Shown here one piece after another: positions 62,601-64,000 of a stretch of 64,000 bases of DNA. The notes beneath the pieces are model-generated. The model worked only from the letters and a program-made list of their open reading frames with translations, did not search any database and was not told the DNA's origin. Position 1 is the first letter of the stretch. Every line of letters starts with the position of its first letter. Source of the DNA: Acidipropionibacterium jensenii DSM 20535 (GTDB lineage Bacteria > Actinomycetota > Actinomycetes > Propionibacteriales > Propionibacteriaceae). The DNA lies in the NCBI RefSeq assembly GCF_000425285.1, contig NZ_AUDD01000005.1, positions 123,960 to 187,959 of the forward strand, read 5' to 3'. The position numbers were made by a program, and so were the translations under genes.

Positions 62601-63298
62601 CACGCCTCCTCGGCGATGTCGGTGGTGGTCAGATCAAGGTGGGACGGCTCGGTCGTCCAGGGGATGCGGTCGAGCTCGTGCGCGTCGGTCGTGGAGGCGA
62701 CCACGGTGACACCCGATGCCGCGATGGCGTCCAGCCGCGACCAGACGGTGTCCTGGTCGGACAGGTCGTGGAGCTGGTCGACGGCGTCGACGGTGATCAG
62801 CGCCGGACTGCTGGCAAGAGACAGGGCGATGCGCAGCAGCAGGTTGGACGGCTCGTCCAGCTCGTAGACGCGGGTCTTCGCAGTGGGAACCGGCAGATCG
62901 CCGAAGGCGAGCCGGCAGATCTCGGCGATCTGCTCGTTGCCGGGGTAACGCACGATCTTGTACCAGGGCGCGAGCCAGGCGAGCCGTTCGCGGACGGTCG
63001 AGCGCACCGTCACGACGTCGTCCAGATCGTCGAGACCGGCGACCCCGGTGACCGAGGTGTGGCGCTGGACCCAGCGTTCCGAGGCGGGCAACTGGTGCCC
63101 CAGGACCTCGAGTCGCGATCCCCTCGAGGGTCGCATCCGCCCGGCGAGGGTGAGCATCAGGGTGGACTTGCCGCTGTCCGGAGGACCGGTGACGATCCCC
63201 AGATGCCCTTCCTCCAACGTCCAGTCGAGGGGTCCGTAGACCAGACCTCGCCTGCTCGCCAGGTGAAGGTCCCCAGCCTGGATGGCGAGTTTCGTCAT
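62600..63298 (-). CDS. ABC-type ATP-binding protein with degenerate signature
   Basis: 232 residues. Walker A is GPPDSGKST near residue 39. The signature LSGGQ is not recognisable; the stretch before LLLRIALSLASSPALITVDAVD reads VYELDEPSNL. Walker B is weak (LITVDAVD) and lacks the usual catalytic Glu. Such proteins pair with YhgE-type membrane proteins in actinobacteria. It is the first gene of the operon; AGGAG lies 4 bases before the ATG, and a GTG just upstream is less likely. Confidence 0.8.
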   Translation of the reverse strand: MTKLAIQAGDLHLASRRGLVYGPLDWTLEEGHLGIVTGPPDSGKSTLMLTLAGRMRPSRGSRLEVLGHQLPASERWVQRHTSVTGVAGLDDLDDVVTVRSTVRERLAWLAPWYKIVRYPGNEQIAEICRLAFGDLPVPTAKTRVYELDEPSNLLLRIALSLASSPALITVDAVDQLHDLSDQDTVWSRLDAIAASGVTVVASTTDAHELDRIPWTTEPSHLDLTTTDIAEEA

Positions 63299-63348
63299 CA
63301 CACTCTCCTGTACCTACGCGCGGTGCGACCTGCACCCGTCGAGCACTA

Positions 63349-63364
63349 TACTGACCGGTCAGTA
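63349..63364. promoter_or_regulatory. Palindromic operator for the ATPase-YhgE-TetR operon
   Basis: TACTGACCGGTCAGTA is a perfect 16-bp palindrome, 51 bases before the ATPase ATG. It overlaps TATAGT (minus, 63350-63345), a good -10 hexamer. The CTGACCGGTCAG core is typical of TetR-type operators. Confidence 0.7.
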
Positions 63365-63411
63365 CAAATCAGAATCGATGAGATGGCGCCCCTGTCGCGT
63401 CCGTACAGTCG

Positions 63412-63425
63412 CGTCAGTACTGACG
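63412..63425. promoter_or_regulatory. Second palindrome sharing half-sites with the operator
   Basis: CGTCAGTACTGACG is a perfect 14-bp palindrome. It carries GTCAGTA and TACTGAC in the opposite order from the first site and overlapping by 2 bases. A second, weaker site for the same regulator is possible. Confidence 0.45.
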
Positions 63426-63794
63426 GGTCTGCGCCAGCGGGTCTGTGCCGGCAGGCGTGCGGCACCCGGCGGAGTGGCTCACAGCCAGCTGCCCGCAGAC
63501 CTCGGATGAGGACGGGCGGCAGATCCGACCCCGCCCCATTGCCCCCGATATGACGCCATGTGCGGCTTCCACAATGACGTCCACGGTGTTTTCGTGGCTC
63601 ATGTAATGCGATGGCCCGAACAGCAGAAACGGCGCAGCCCGCTGGAAATTCCCCAGTTCTCCCACCGCGGAAAAGAAGACCAATACGTGGGATTTATCCG
63701 GCTCTTCACGAACGAGGGTGTAGCGGGTTGAGCGTGTCGGTGGCCGGGTAGGGGTCGAGGTCTCCCTGAGGATGGAAGTTCTCACACTCGCCAT
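63414..63794 (-). pseudogene. Probable truncated gene remnant beside an IS element
   Basis: An open frame of 126 codons. Only the middle looks like real protein: RYTLVREEPDKSHVLV, then FFSAVGELGNFQRAAPFLLFG and HYMSHENTVDVIVEA, which have the strand-turn feel of an alpha/beta hydrolase-like N-terminal region. The part before about 63730 seems to belong to the neighbouring IS element, and the tail after about 63550 is low complexity. Base composition is less GC-rich than the window average. I cannot name the family. It may be a gene cut by the insertion, or chance. Confidence 0.35.
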
Positions 63795-63810
63795 CTGCCG
63801 GAAGACCTCG
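63756..63810. repeat. Inverted repeat in the leader of the transposase gene
   Basis: CGAGGTCT (63756-63763) and AGACCTCG (63803-63810) pair perfectly across 39 bases, ending 2 bases before the likely transposase GTG. It may block read-through translation of the transposase or be part of the IS end. Confidence 0.45.
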
Positions 63811-63812
63811 AC

Positions 63813-64000
63813 GTGTCACACCCTACTTTCACTACACCTTGCCTGACCACGTTCTGCGGTCTCGACGAGCTCGGCCTGGAGGCTGTCGGGCAGCGTCTGG
63901 ACCCGGATCGGGCGGTGATCGAGTGCCGTGTCGTGGAGCCGGACCGGTGGTGCCGCGAGTGTGGATGCGAGGGCGCCCCGCGCGACACGGTGATCCGTCG
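63813..64000 (+). mobile_element. ISL3-family transposase, N-terminal part cut by window edge
   Basis: From a GTG at 63813 the frame reads 62 residues to the edge with no stop. It holds FCGLDELGLEAVGQRLDPDRAVIECRVVEPDRWCRECGCEG, the N-terminal zinc-ribbon (C-x-x-C type) region of ISL3 transposases common in actinobacteria. The DDE core lies outside the window. The left end of the element is probably near 63718, where GGGTGTAG follows the gene remnant, but its partner inverted repeat cannot be checked here. Confidence 0.75.

Noticed and set aside
1..64000. tRNA, rRNA or CRISPR loci
   Set aside because: Intergenic gaps were read for cloverleaf-like or regularly spaced repeats and none was convincing.

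Overview
The window is GC-rich, gene-dense actinobacterial DNA. Its content fits a Propionibacteriaceae member such as Acidipropionibacterium; this placement is inferred from gene content, not from a marker gene. Pointers are a full 14-subunit complex I operon, menaquinone genes, a geranylgeranyl-reductase-type flavoprotein that could partly saturate the menaquinone side chain, B12-dependent ethanolamine ammonia-lyase, a ferredoxin-dependent 2-oxoacid oxidoreductase, and many start codons that appear leaderless.

Layout. 1-2.1 kb (minus): a truncated crotonase-family gene and an MptB-like mannosyltransferase. 2.2-8.3 kb (plus): korAB, a PrsW-like membrane protease and an M13 zinc peptidase. 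8.4-11.65 kb (minus): a CitE-like lyase, eutC and eutB, the last preceded by a possible 16-codon leader ORF. 11.8-28.7 kb (minus): a polyprenyl diphosphate synthase and the nuoA-N operon, whose internal genes mostly overlap by 1-4 bases. 28.9-30.2 kb (minus): the MenJ-like reductase, divergent from an isochorismate-synthase-like gene (30.5-31.8 kb). 31.8-32.4 kb: an ArsR/SmtB zinc-type regulator fused in frame to a His-rich small protein. 32.5-34.9 kb (minus): an ABC ATPase and a large membrane partner. 35-39.3 kb (plus): menG, a TM0106/RecB-like nuclease and an ABC exporter. 39.4-40.6 kb (minus): a small monooxygenase-fold protein and menA. 40.9-44.4 kb (plus): an MFS transporter and the dhaKLM dihydroxyacetone kinase. 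44.5-48.2 kb: dCMP deaminase, a coupled sugar nucleotidyltransferase and GHMP kinase, and a CDF metal transporter. 48.3-51.8 kb: a gene behind a DtxR-type iron box, a patatin-like protein and a NagD-like HAD phosphatase. 51.9-54.3 kb: an amino-acid permease and a dimethylarginine dimethylaminohydrolase. 54.4-58.7 kb: the lower mevalonate pathway (mvk, mvaD, pmk, fni) without HMG-CoA synthase or reductase. 58.7-63.3 kb (minus): an ABC ATPase, a 1056-residue YhgE/Pip protein and a TetR regulator, with a palindromic operator upstream. 63.4-64 kb: lower-GC gene remnants and the start of an ISL3-family transposase.

A common thread is respiration. Isoprenoid supply (mevalonate genes, polyprenyl synthase), the menaquinone steps (menF-like, menA, menG, MenJ-like) and the NADH dehydrogenase that reduces menaquinone lie within about 47 kb. 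I saw no rRNA, tRNA or CRISPR array.
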